Assembly: GCA_002409285.1 (NCBI GenBank)
Contig: DHUT01000100.1
Coordinates: forward strand, 4,854-11,357
Origin: Firmicutes bacterium UBA5227
Lineage (GTDB): Bacteria; Bacillota; Clostridia; Tissierellales; Sedimentibacteraceae
Direction of reading: 5' to 3'
DNA: 6,504 nt
Shown piece after piece: positions 1 to 5,081 of the stretch. Positions within the stretch are counted from its first letter, which is position 1; the number at the start of each line of letters is the position of its first letter. Both the position numbers and the translations under genes were made by a program. Under the pieces are notes generated by a model. That model did no database searches. It was not told the DNA's origin and saw nothing but the letters and a program-made list of their open reading frames with translations.

Positions 1-300
1 GTAATCTTTGCACATGTTACCATGGGCATTGCCAGGGGCATAGTCACCCTAATTACTTACGCTATCCTGATGAGGCTTTGTTCGGAAGCCATCGAAGGCT
101 TTATGTTCTCCATATTTACCAGTGTTATGAACTTAGGTACAGGGGCTATTGCACCTAAGGTTATTGCTTACTTTGGGGAGACTGTGGGAATTGGTATGAT
201 TCCCGCATTGTTTACAATGATGCCGCTAATGCTCATAGGCGTTTTGATGATTCCGGGCATTAACCGAAGCGTAGAACAGCGAATTGCGTTGCAAAAATAA
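1..300 (+). CDS. MFS-type membrane transporter, C-terminal fragment
   Basis: The reading frame is open from the first base of the window, so the 5' end of this gene lies outside; only about the last 99 residues are present, ending at a TAA. The fragment is strongly hydrophobic, with roughly three membrane spans (fragment residues about 1-22, 30-55 and 63-84) and a short polar tail, as in the last helices of a 12-helix major facilitator carrier. The glycine- and serine-containing stretch around EGFMFSIFTSVMNLGTGAI resembles the late helices of folate/biopterin-transporter (BT1) or AmpG-like MFS proteins, but the substrate cannot be read from this piece. A strong terminator follows directly, so the downstream amidohydrolase is probably transcribed separately. 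The fragment is visibly richer in G+C (about 45% in the first 120 bases) than the acyltransferase gene further on. Membrane transporter is fairly sure; the MFS subfamily is an inference. Confidence 0.7.
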   Translation, partial: VIFAHVTMGIARGIVTLITYAILMRLCSEAIEGFMFSIFTSVMNLGTGAIAPKVIAYFGETVGIGMIPALFTMMPLMLIGVLMIPGINRSVEQRIALQK

Positions 301-322
301 CAAATAAGTTTTACGCATATTT

Positions 323-358
323 AAATAACGGTTGTCTAAAAATAACCGTTATTTTTTT
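323..358 (+). terminator. Intrinsic terminator after the transporter gene
   Basis: A perfect 11-bp stem, AAATAACGGTT (323-333) with AACCGTTATTT (344-354), encloses a 10-nt loop and runs into a T tract (352-358). It lies 23 bases after the transporter stop codon, and this is a standard Rho-independent terminator layout. Confidence 0.9.
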
Positions 359-482
359 ATTGTAATTAATAATTTTATTAAATGGTTATTTTTTTGCATC
401 TTTTACACTTAAAACAGCATAGAAGATTTTTAATTTTTTTCGTATTATACTATAGACAATATAAATTCAGCGAACTATGTAC

Positions 483-498
483 AAATTCTGATGAATTT
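483..498. repeat. Short inverted repeat in the M20D amidohydrolase leader
   Basis: AAATTC-TGAT-GAATTT is a perfect 6-bp inverted repeat with a 4-base centre, 46 bases before the amidohydrolase start codon. It could be a small operator or a weak RNA hairpin. The surrounding region (359-540) is very A+T-rich. Several -10-like hexamers (TATTAT 443-448, TATACT 446-451) occur there, but none has a good -35 partner, so no promoter is called. Confidence 0.3.
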
Positions 499-544
499 TA
501 TTAATTGCCTTTAATAATAATTATATATTTGGAAGGAGTATAAA

Positions 545-1747
545 ATGAGTAATTTATTAGAAGAAGCTAAAATGCTTTCAGACGTAATTATCAAGAACCG
601 CAGGTATATACATGAAAATGCTGAAACACACAACAATCTTCCCATAACAACAGCGTATGTCAAGGAGAAGCTTAATGAAATGGGATACAGTCCAGTTGAA
701 ATTTGCCAGTCAGGAGTTGTTGCTCTTGCCGGAGGTAAAAAACCGGGAAAAACAATTTTATTGAGAGCAGATATGGATGCACTTCCCATTGTTGAAGAAA
801 ATGACCTTGAGTTTAAATCTAAAACACAAAATATGCATGCCTGCGGGCATGATATGCATACTGCAATGCTTCTTGGGGCAGCTCAGCTTTTGAAGAATCA
901 TGAGGATGAAATTGAGGGCACTGTAAAGCTTGTTTTTCAGCCTGCGGAAGAAACCCTTTGGGGCGCAAAGGCGATGATTGAGGCTGGAGTTCTTGAAAAC
1001 CCAAAGGTTGATGCAGCGATGATGATACATGTGGCAGGCGGAATGCCAATACCCTCAGGTATAGTTGCAATACCTGGTGCAGGAACAGTATCGGCAGCAT
1101 CAGACTGGTTTAAAATCAAGGTTTCAGGAAAGGGCGGGCATGGAGCAATGCCTGATTTGTCTGTAGATCCTATTAATGTTTTGGCACACATTCACATTGC
1201 TTTGCAGGAAATTAATTCAAGAGAGGTGGCACCCGCAGAAAACTTAGCTCTTACAGTAGGTCAAATACATGGAGGAAACACTTCAAATGTTATACCTGAT
1301 GATGCGTTCATGTCCGGAACTGTAAGAACATACAGCAATGAAACAAGAGAATTTGTCAAAAATCGCCTGACAGAAATATCAGAAGGGATAGCTTCAACAT
1401 TCAGGGCAACCGTGGAAGTAGAATATACAAAAGGGTGTCCATGTCTGATAGCTGATGAAGATTTGACTAAACAAATTTTTGAATATTCTAAAGAAATGAT
1501 GGGAGAGGATAAAGTAATTGATATGGGTAAGCTTACAAGCGGCAAAAAAATTGCAGGCTCTGAGGATTTTGCTTTTTTCAGTGAGCATGTGCCCACAGCA
1601 TCGGTTTCTGTAGGAGCAGGTTCTCCTGCCGAAGGATATTTATTTCCACATCACCATCCTAAAATAATATTTAATGAAGATGCTCTGACCATAGGAGCGG
1701 CTGTTTATGCCAATACGGCAATAAATTGGCTAAAGAATAATAAGTAG
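545..1747 (+). CDS. M20D family metallo-amidohydrolase (N-acyl-amino-acid/aminobenzoyl-glutamate hydrolase type)
   Basis: This 400-residue protein is a complete M20 subfamily D amidohydrolase, a cytoplasmic two-metal enzyme that removes an acyl or aryl group from an amino acid (hippurate, N-acetyl amino acids, indoleacetyl- or p-aminobenzoyl-amino acids in different members). The length is typical of the family. Visible motifs, in order, are LLRADMDALP (72-81), the metal site HACGHDMH (98-105, ligands C100 and H102), FQPAEE (131-136, catalytic E135 and ligand E136), MIHV with H162, the dimerisation-domain start SDWFKIKVSGKGGHGAMP (186-203), GGNTSNVIPD (243-252) and the C-terminal HHHPK (369-373) that supplies the last histidine ligand. 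All expected ligands are present, so the enzyme should be active. There is no signal peptide. The start is supported by AAGGAG (533-538) six bases upstream. Terminators lie on both sides (323-358 and 1793-1837), so the gene is probably monocistronic. The precise substrate cannot be assigned; N-acetyl-diaminopimelate deacetylase is a related alternative. Confidence 0.95.
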   Translation: MSNLLEEAKMLSDVIIKNRRYIHENAETHNNLPITTAYVKEKLNEMGYSPVEICQSGVVALAGGKKPGKTILLRADMDALPIVEENDLEFKSKTQNMHACGHDMHTAMLLGAAQLLKNHEDEIEGTVKLVFQPAEETLWGAKAMIEAGVLENPKVDAAMMIHVAGGMPIPSGIVAIPGAGTVSAASDWFKIKVSGKGGHGAMPDLSVDPINVLAHIHIALQEINSREVAPAENLALTVGQIHGGNTSNVIPDDAFMSGTVRTYSNETREFVKNRLTEISEGIASTFRATVEVEYTKGCPCLIADEDLTKQIFEYSKEMMGEDKVIDMGKLTSGKKIAGSEDFAFFSEHVPTASVSVGAGSPAEGYLFPHHHPKIIFNEDALTIGAAVYANTAINWLKNNK

Positions 1748-1792
1748 ATAAGAGCTTGAATCGCTATTATATCAACTCTCATAACTAATGGT

Positions 1793-1837
1793 ATTGCAAT
1801 CAAAAAAGCGGCTGAAGCTGCTTTTTTGATTTGCAAT
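1793..1837. terminator. Hairpin terminator after the M20D gene, possibly bidirectional
   Basis: GCGGC (1808-1812) pairs with GCTGC (1817-1821), including one G-T wobble, around a TGAA tetraloop. The stem is flanked by A6 (1802-1807) and T6 (1822-1827). Pairing continues outward as ATTGCAATC (1793-1801) with GATTTGCAAT (1828-1837), with one bulged T. The A tract before and T tract after the core mean it could stop transcription in either direction. Confidence 0.85.
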
Positions 1838-1843
1838 TATATA

Positions 1844-1872
1844 TGGAAAAAGTTATTTTACAATGTTATACT
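1844..1872 (+). promoter_or_regulatory. Candidate promoter for the GNAT gene
   Basis: TGGAAA (1844-1849) and TATACT (1867-1872) are separated by exactly 17 bases, matching 4 of 6 and 5 of 6 sigma-A consensus positions. The site lies just past the upstream terminator. It would give a leader RNA of about 135 nt before the GNAT start codon. The -35 box is weak, so this is only a candidate. Confidence 0.35.
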
Positions 1873-1910
1873 GTGATAAATCGAAAAATATTACTTTTGA
1901 CTGGAGTTCA

Positions 1911-1961
1911 ATGGGAAATTGCTGCCATGTAACGAAGTGGAACAAATATAAACCTTTATAA
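1911..1961 (+). other. Possible 16-codon leader ORF upstream of the GNAT gene
   Basis: ATG at 1911 is preceded by GGAG (1903-1906) at short spacing and opens a frame encoding MGNCCHVTKWNKYKPL, ending at TAA 1959-1961 inside the 1951-1966 palindrome. A short leader peptide whose stop lies in a hairpin ahead of an acetyltransferase is the layout used in translational attenuation of some resistance genes. The spacing of the ribosome site is suboptimal, no anti-Shine-Dalgarno stretch complementary to the GNAT ribosome site is visible, and an ORF this short can arise by chance. Confidence 0.15.
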
Positions 1962-1966
1962 AGGTT
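1951..1966. repeat. Perfect 16-bp palindrome in the GNAT leader
   Basis: AACCTTTATAAAGGTT is identical to its own reverse complement and ends 48 bases before the GNAT start codon. As DNA it fits a dimeric repressor operator. As RNA it can form a 6-bp stem with a UAUA loop. It also contains TATAAA, but no -35 partner is seen upstream. Confidence 0.5.
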
Positions 1967-2014
1967 ATTAAACAATATTGGATTTATCTATAAATTACAA
2001 CTGAGGAGGAGATT

Positions 2015-2566
2015 ATGAAGTACTTTAAAAAATTAGCAGGTAAAAGAATTTATTTGTCACCTATGAGCATAGAAGACGCTGAAACTCATGTTAAGTGGCT
2101 TAATGATTTCAGCGTGACTGACGGATTAGGCACATCAGGTCAAGTTAGATCCCTGGAAAAGGAGAAGGAATGGATTTTAAAGAATTCTAACCAGTATGAA
2201 TTTGCCATAGTGAGACTGGAGGATAATAAATTAATCGGTAATTGCAGCATTCATGACCTCGACCAGCAAAAGCAGTGTGCGGAAGTAGGATTATTTATAG
2301 GAGATGAAGAAAACCGAAGTAAAGGCTGTGGGCAGGATGTACTTAATTTATTATTGGATTATGCGTTTAATTATTTGAATTTAAACAACATAATGCTAAA
2401 AGTATTTTCGTTTAATGAAAGAGCTATAAACTGCTATAAAAAAGCAGGCTTTAAAGAAATAGGAAGGAGAAGGCAGGCCTGTTACCTGAGGGGTAAACTT
2501 TATGATGATGTATTTATGGATATATTAAGAGAAGAATATAATAAGGATTGCAGGTGCATAAAATAA
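2015..2566 (+). CDS. GNAT family N-acetyltransferase (RimJ/RimL-like)
   Basis: The 183-residue product is a typical single-domain GNAT enzyme that transfers an acetyl group from acetyl-CoA to an amine, in the cytoplasm. The N-terminal part (RIYLSPMSIEDAETHVKWLND, about 11-31) has the strand-helix opening of the RimJ/RimL branch. The acetyl-CoA pyrophosphate loop is in VGLFIGDEENRSKGCGQDVL, with R101-S-K-G-C-G106 as the R/Q-x-x-G-x-G signature, and the C-terminal motif NERAINCYKKAGFKEIG (134-150) is the usual motif-B helix and strand. Substrate could be a ribosomal protein N terminus, a polyamine or a small amine such as an antibiotic; the sequence does not decide this. AGGAGG (2004-2009) lies five bases before the ATG and fixes the start. 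The 77-bp gap to the next gene has no clear terminator, so read-through into the DUF2508 gene is possible. A palindrome and possible leader ORF lie upstream. Confidence 0.92.
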   Translation: MKYFKKLAGKRIYLSPMSIEDAETHVKWLNDFSVTDGLGTSGQVRSLEKEKEWILKNSNQYEFAIVRLEDNKLIGNCSIHDLDQQKQCAEVGLFIGDEENRSKGCGQDVLNLLLDYAFNYLNLNNIMLKVFSFNERAINCYKKAGFKEIGRRRQACYLRGKLYDDVFMDILREEYNKDCRCIK

Positions 2567-2582
2567 GATATTAATTTAATTT

Positions 2583-2609
2583 GGAACCTTATGAATAAAA
2601 AGGAACCTT
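2583..2609. repeat. GGAACCTT direct repeat around the DUF2508 promoter
   Basis: GGAACCTT occurs at 2583-2590 and again at 2602-2609, a 19-bp period, with the second copy in the spacer of the candidate promoter. An inverted partial copy, AGGTTCC, lies inside the following gene at 2699-2705. Two same-facing sites about two helical turns apart could bind a regulator, but the units are short. Confidence 0.35.
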
Positions 2610-2620
2610 GTGTCTATAAT
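2592..2620 (+). promoter_or_regulatory. Candidate promoter for the DUF2508 gene
   Basis: A consensus -10 box TATAAT (2615-2620) lies 17 bases after TGAATA (2592-2597), a poor -35 with three of six matches. The start of transcription would fall near 2627, just ahead of the ribosome site at 2630-2635. A weak -35 with a perfect -10 suggests dependence on an activator or on another sigma factor. Confidence 0.45.
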
Positions 2621-2643
2621 AATATAGATAGGAGGTTTTTTCC

Positions 2644-2904
2644 ATGAACAGTATTTCAAATAAAGAAGTAAGCCTTAAGAGTATCATTAATGGCTTCAGG
2701 TTCCAAAAAACAACAAATGAAAAAAGTGACTTATATATCAATTTAGAGAATGCAAAAAAAGAGTGGGAAGAAGCTAAAAACATATTTGAAAATGTGTCTG
2801 AACCGGATTTGGTGGATTATGCAATCTATAATGTAGAAGCTGCAGAAAAAAAATATGTTTATTTATTGAGGCAAATTAAAAAGGAAAATGTCAATGTTAA
2901 TTGA
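2644..2904 (+). CDS. DUF2508 (YaaL-type) small protein
   Basis: This 86-residue soluble protein matches the DUF2508 family pattern: a helical core with NAKKEWEEAKNIFENV (36-51) followed by the family hallmark DLVDYAIYNVEAAEKKYVYLL (55-75). It is charged, probably a two-helix hairpin, with no signal peptide or membrane segment. The function of the family is not known. Bacillus YaaL is the best-known relative; in sporulating Firmicutes the gene usually lies directly before bofA, the inhibitor of pro-sigma-K processing, but here an acyltransferase gene follows and no bofA is in the window. The start is supported by AGGAGG (2630-2635), eight bases upstream. The N-terminal 30 residues are longer than in YaaL and look unstructured. 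Family assignment rests on recognised motif pattern, and I consider it quite sure. Confidence 0.85.
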   Translation: MNSISNKEVSLKSIINGFRFQKTTNEKSDLYINLENAKKEWEEAKNIFENVSEPDLVDYAIYNVEAAEKKYVYLLRQIKKENVNVN

Positions 2905-2911
2905 TTTTTAG

Positions 2912-2938
2912 GGAGAAGCTTGCTTCTCCTTCATTTTA
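2912..2938 (+). terminator. Terminator-like hairpin after the DUF2508 gene
   Basis: GGAGAAG (2912-2918) pairs perfectly with CTTCTCC (2923-2929) around CTTG, starting eight bases after the stop codon. The following tract TTCATTTTA is T-rich but interrupted, so termination may be incomplete. Confidence 0.75.
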
Positions 2939-2963
2939 TGCTTCCCATGCATCAAGAGTATAG

Positions 2964-2995
2964 CTTAAAATATGTTGCTATTACTATATTTTAAG
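2964..2995. repeat. 10-bp inverted repeat between the DUF2508 and acyltransferase genes
   Basis: CTTAAAATAT (2964-2973) and ATATTTTAAG (2986-2995) are perfect inverted copies separated by 12 bases. No T tract follows, so a terminator role is unlikely. It lies about 20 bases upstream of the candidate acyltransferase promoter and could be a binding site or an A+T-rich hairpin. Confidence 0.5.
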
Positions 2996-3015
2996 ACTCC
3001 TGAAAATTTTAACAA

Positions 3016-3044
3016 TTGCAAATATTTATTTATCATGATAAACT
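3016..3044 (+). promoter_or_regulatory. Candidate promoter with overlapping palindrome for the acyltransferase gene
   Basis: TTGCAA (3016-3021), a 17-base spacer and TAAACT (3039-3044) form a sigma-A-like site, and TGA just before the -10 gives an extended -10 element (TGn). The 14-bp perfect palindrome TTTATCATGATAAA (3029-3042) covers the spacer end and most of the -10, where a bound repressor would block RNA polymerase. Confidence 0.45.
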
Positions 3045-3073
3045 AAACAAAAGATACAAGAAGGTGTGATTTA

Positions 3074-4144
3074 ATGAGTTCGATTTCGAATGTTGATTCT
3101 GATAATAAAGTAAAGTCAGACAAGCTTTATGAATTGGATTACATGAGGTTTATAGCCTGTTTTGCTGTTATGATTGTTCATATAACTGCTAATGGAATAG
3201 ATGGTACCGGTTATATTCATGGCAGCTTTCCTTATATGGTAACGCTTATTGTAAACAGATGTTTTAAATTTACAACACCGGTTTTTATTTTCTTAAGTGG
3301 AGTTACAAGCTTCTACAGCTACAGAAAAAAGGAATTCAAGTATTTACCTTATATTAAGAAAAGACTTAAACATACACTAATTGCTTACCTTGTATGGTGT
3401 GTTGTTTATTATGGAGTATATATATATCTTGGATTATATACTATGAATGTAAGGTTTTTTATAGAACATGTAATGCTGGGTAAAATGTCCTACCATCTTT
3501 ATTTTGTAGTAATAATTACACAGATGTATATTGTGGGTCCGGTTTTTTACAAGCTGCTGAAAGATTCAGATAGAAGGATAACAATACTTATTGTATCGGC
3601 AATTATAACATGCCTATGTGCATGTTACATGAATTTTCAATATGCAGACAGAGTATTGTTTAAATATATGTTTTTCTATATGCTGGGTATATATGTAACA
3701 CTGGAATATGAAAAATATGTTAGCTGGATTAAAAGGAACAAAGTTAAAATTACGGCGGGCTATGCTGTCAGTGCGGTTATATACATTATGGCTTCATACT
3801 ATGGGAATGTGGTATATATGTATGCTTGGTTTATATTTTCAACCTTTTCTATATTTTTCGTATATCTGATTGGTTTATATCTGAAAAATGCTTTGAATAA
3901 AATTTACAGCTTTATAAAATTATTTGGTCAAAGTTCGTATTACATTTACCTGATGCACCCGCTAATATTGACCCTTATGATTATGTATACTAACAATAAT
4001 GGCATATTGTCTGTTACAAAGAGACTGATAATTTACTTTTTAACTGTAATGCCTGTAACTGTAATATCCTGCTTAGTATTTACTTATATAAAAAACAGGT
4101 TCAAAAAATATCGAAAAAACAAAAAAACAGCAGTGACTGCTTAG
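3074..4144 (+). CDS. Membrane acyltransferase, acyltransferase-3 (OafA/YrhL-like) family
   Basis: The 356-residue protein is an integral membrane acyltransferase of the PF01757 type, which O-acylates (often acetylates) extracellular or membrane-linked glycans. Family marks are YELDYMRFIACFAVMIVHI with R25 and the putative catalytic H36 in the first helix, TTPVFIFLSGVTSFYSY (67-83), the basic turn YIKKRLKHTLIAYLVW (93-108), YHLYFVVIITQMYIVGPVFY (140-159) and the late motif SSYYIYLMHPLIL with H295. About ten hydrophobic spans are visible, from residues 22 to 338, with a polar 18-residue N terminus and a lysine-rich C-terminal tail, both probably cytoplasmic. There is no fused SGNH hydrolase domain. 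The start is supported by AAGGTG (3061-3066), seven bases upstream. The gene stands alone, with no glycosyltransferase or polysaccharide genes nearby, so its glycan target is unknown. It is among the more A+T-rich genes here (about 30% G+C in the sampled stretch 3361-3420). Confidence 0.92.
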   Translation: MSSISNVDSDNKVKSDKLYELDYMRFIACFAVMIVHITANGIDGTGYIHGSFPYMVTLIVNRCFKFTTPVFIFLSGVTSFYSYRKKEFKYLPYIKKRLKHTLIAYLVWCVVYYGVYIYLGLYTMNVRFFIEHVMLGKMSYHLYFVVIITQMYIVGPVFYKLLKDSDRRITILIVSAIITCLCACYMNFQYADRVLFKYMFFYMLGIYVTLEYEKYVSWIKRNKVKITAGYAVSAVIYIMASYYGNVVYMYAWFIFSTFSIFFVYLIGLYLKNALNKIYSFIKLFGQSSYYIYLMHPLILTLMIMYTNNNGILSVTKRLIIYFLTVMPVTVISCLVFTYIKNRFKKYRKNKKTAVTA

Positions 4145-4163
4145 CTCATTTTAACAACTATGA

Positions 4164-4208
4164 AACCTGAAAAGCTTACATCTCTAATCAGAGGATGCTT
4201 TTCAGGTT
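4164..4208. terminator. Bidirectional terminator hairpin between convergent genes
   Basis: AACCTGAAAAGC (4164-4175) pairs with GCTTTTCAGGTT (4197-4208), a perfect 12-bp stem, and the interior adds a partial ATCTCT/AGAGGAT pairing. It sits between the convergent acyltransferase and HD-domain genes, so it most likely ends both transcripts. T tracts beyond the stem are weak on both strands. Confidence 0.8.
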
Positions 4209-4214
4209 AATATT

Positions 4215-4781
4215 TTAGAGTGATTTTTGAGATTCTTCGTACTCTCTCATTGCAAGGATTGTCTGCTGGAACAAGTCATTTAGCTCCCAACCAAGCATAT
4301 CAGCGCCCTGCTGTATTGCTTCTCTTGAGCAACCTGCTGCAAAGCTGGGTGTTTTGAATTTTTTCTTTAAGGACTTGACTTCCAAATCAGATACGCTTTT
4401 TGAAGGCCTCATCAGTGCAACAGCACCAATTAGTCCTGTTAGTTCATCTGTAGCAAACAAGACCTTTTCCATTTCGTGCTCTGGCTTTGCTGTAGCCTTT
4501 GTTAAGCCATATCCATGGCTGCATATTGCGTGAATTATTTTTTTATCTATTTCTCTTTCATTTAATATCTCTTCAACCTTTACACAATGTTCTTCCGGAT
4601 ACATTTCAAAATCAAGGTCGTGCAAAAGTCCTACAATTCCCCAAAATTCCGCTTCATTCTCATAACCAAGTTTTTTAGCGAAGTATTCCATTACAAAACC
4701 CACAGTTTCAGCATGCTTTAAATGGAATTCTTCCTTATTGTATTCTTTGAGCAATGACCACGCCTCTTCTTTTGTAACCAT
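4215..4781 (-). CDS. HD-domain metal-dependent hydrolase
   Basis: This 188-residue cytoplasmic protein belongs to the HD superfamily of metal-dependent phosphohydrolases. The order of ligands is visible: H23 (FHLKHAETV), H54-D55 (GLLHDLDFE), a further histidine at H84 or H89 (IIHAICSHG) and D112 (FATDELTGLIGAVALMRPSKSV). The second half carries conserved text of a single-domain family common in Clostridia and other anaerobes: MRPSKSVSDLEVKSLKKKFK (124-143), FAAGCSREAIQQGADMLG (147-164). Length fits the family. The physiological substrate is unknown; nucleotides or signalling nucleotides are the usual guesses for the superfamily, and no GGDEF, RelA or kinase domain is fused here to narrow it. 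GGAGG (complement of 4789-4793) lies seven bases before the ATG. The gene diverges from an IclR-type regulator, which may or may not control it, and shares its end with the acyltransferase through a symmetrical hairpin. Confidence 0.92.
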   Translation of the reverse strand: MVTKEEAWSLLKEYNKEEFHLKHAETVGFVMEYFAKKLGYENEAEFWGIVGLLHDLDFEMYPEEHCVKVEEILNEREIDKKIIHAICSHGYGLTKATAKPEHEMEKVLFATDELTGLIGAVALMRPSKSVSDLEVKSLKKKFKTPSFAAGCSREAIQQGADMLGWELNDLFQQTILAMREYEESQKSL

Positions 4782-4813
4782 TCAAATTCCTCCAATTCTA
4801 ATTTATTAAGACA

Positions 4814-4842
4814 ATTTTATACTATTTGATAAAATATGTCCA
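4814..4842 (-). promoter_or_regulatory. Promoter of the HD-domain gene
   Basis: On the minus strand, TGGACA (complement of 4837-4842), a 17-base spacer and TAAAAT (complement of 4814-4819) each match sigma-A consensus at five of six positions. Transcription would start near 4807, about 25 bases before the start codon and just ahead of the ribosome site. Confidence 0.6.
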
Positions 4843-4900
4843 TAGTATCATTTTGTAAAATGACTCAGGAACTATATCTGTAAAATTAAGGAAGACTGAT

Positions 4901-4929
4901 TTGACTTTATACTATTGACATGTTAAAAT
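4901..4929 (+). promoter_or_regulatory. Distal promoter P1 of the IclR-type gene
   Basis: TTGACT (4901-4906), 17 bases, then TAAAAT (4924-4929): each box matches sigma-A consensus at five of six positions. It would give a leader of about 145 nt. A consensus -35 TTGACA (4915-4920) overlaps it, but has only the poor -10 CATACA (4938-4943). Confidence 0.55.
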
Positions 4930-4981
4930 CTATTTACCATACAGTTATTGTTTTTTATAAATAAATTATGATTTTTGCTTA

Positions 4982-5010
4982 TTAATATTAGGCGAAAATT
5001 CTTAATATTA
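4982..5010. repeat. Paired TTAATATTA sites
   Basis: TTAATATTA occurs at 4982-4990 and 5002-5010, exactly 20 bp apart, and each copy contains the palindrome TAATATTA. They lie on the same face of the helix between the two IclR-gene promoters. In DNA this A+T-rich such a pair could arise by chance. Confidence 0.4.
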
Positions 5011-5032
5011 AATTAAATTTAAAAATTAATGA

Positions 5033-5061
5033 TTGATTTTTTTCAAACAATATGCTAAAAT
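5033..5061 (+). promoter_or_regulatory. Proximal promoter P2 of the IclR-type gene
   Basis: TTGATT (5033-5038), 17 bases, then TAAAAT (5056-5061). Transcription would start near 5068, leaving only about 14 nt before the ATG, just enough to include the GAGG ribosome site (5071-5074). Confidence 0.45.
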
Positions 5062-5081
5062 TTTATGGTTGAGGAAAATGT

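Larger units (their letters stand above)
4782..5081. other. Divergent intergenic region between the HD and IclR genes
   Basis: These 300 bases hold no supported gene; the longest start-to-stop runs are a few codons without ribosome sites. The region is very A+T-rich, and contains one minus-strand and two plus-strand promoter candidates (listed separately), two direct copies of the 9-mer TTAATATTA (4982-4990 and 5002-5010, a 20-bp period) and a palindrome TTAAATTTAA (5013-5022). The paired sites lie between the two plus-strand promoters, so autoregulation by the IclR-type protein is plausible but unproven. Confidence 0.6.

Noticed and set aside
511..1191. Several minus-strand open frames of 84-93 codons opposite the M20D gene
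   Set aside because: They lie opposite a clearly coding gene with intact catalytic motifs, lack supported ribosome sites and encode proteins with no recognisable pattern.
1897..1925. TTGACT at 1897-1902 as a -35 box for the GNAT gene
   Set aside because: The hexamer 17 bases downstream is TGCTGC, which does not resemble a -10 box, and neighbouring spacings are no better.
2589..2783. Minus-strand 64-codon frame over the DUF2508 gene start
   Set aside because: It overlaps the promoter and start of a recognised gene; the hydrophobic translation is typical of the reverse complement of lysine- and glutamate-rich coding DNA.
2939..2995. 18-codon ORF starting at ATG 2939
   Set aside because: No ribosome binding site precedes it and it starts just after a terminator-like hairpin.
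2644..3100. Similar N termini MNSISN and MSSISN of the DUF2508 protein and the acyltransferase
   Set aside because: The codons differ and the similarity stops after six residues; there is no sign of duplicated DNA, so it is coincidence.
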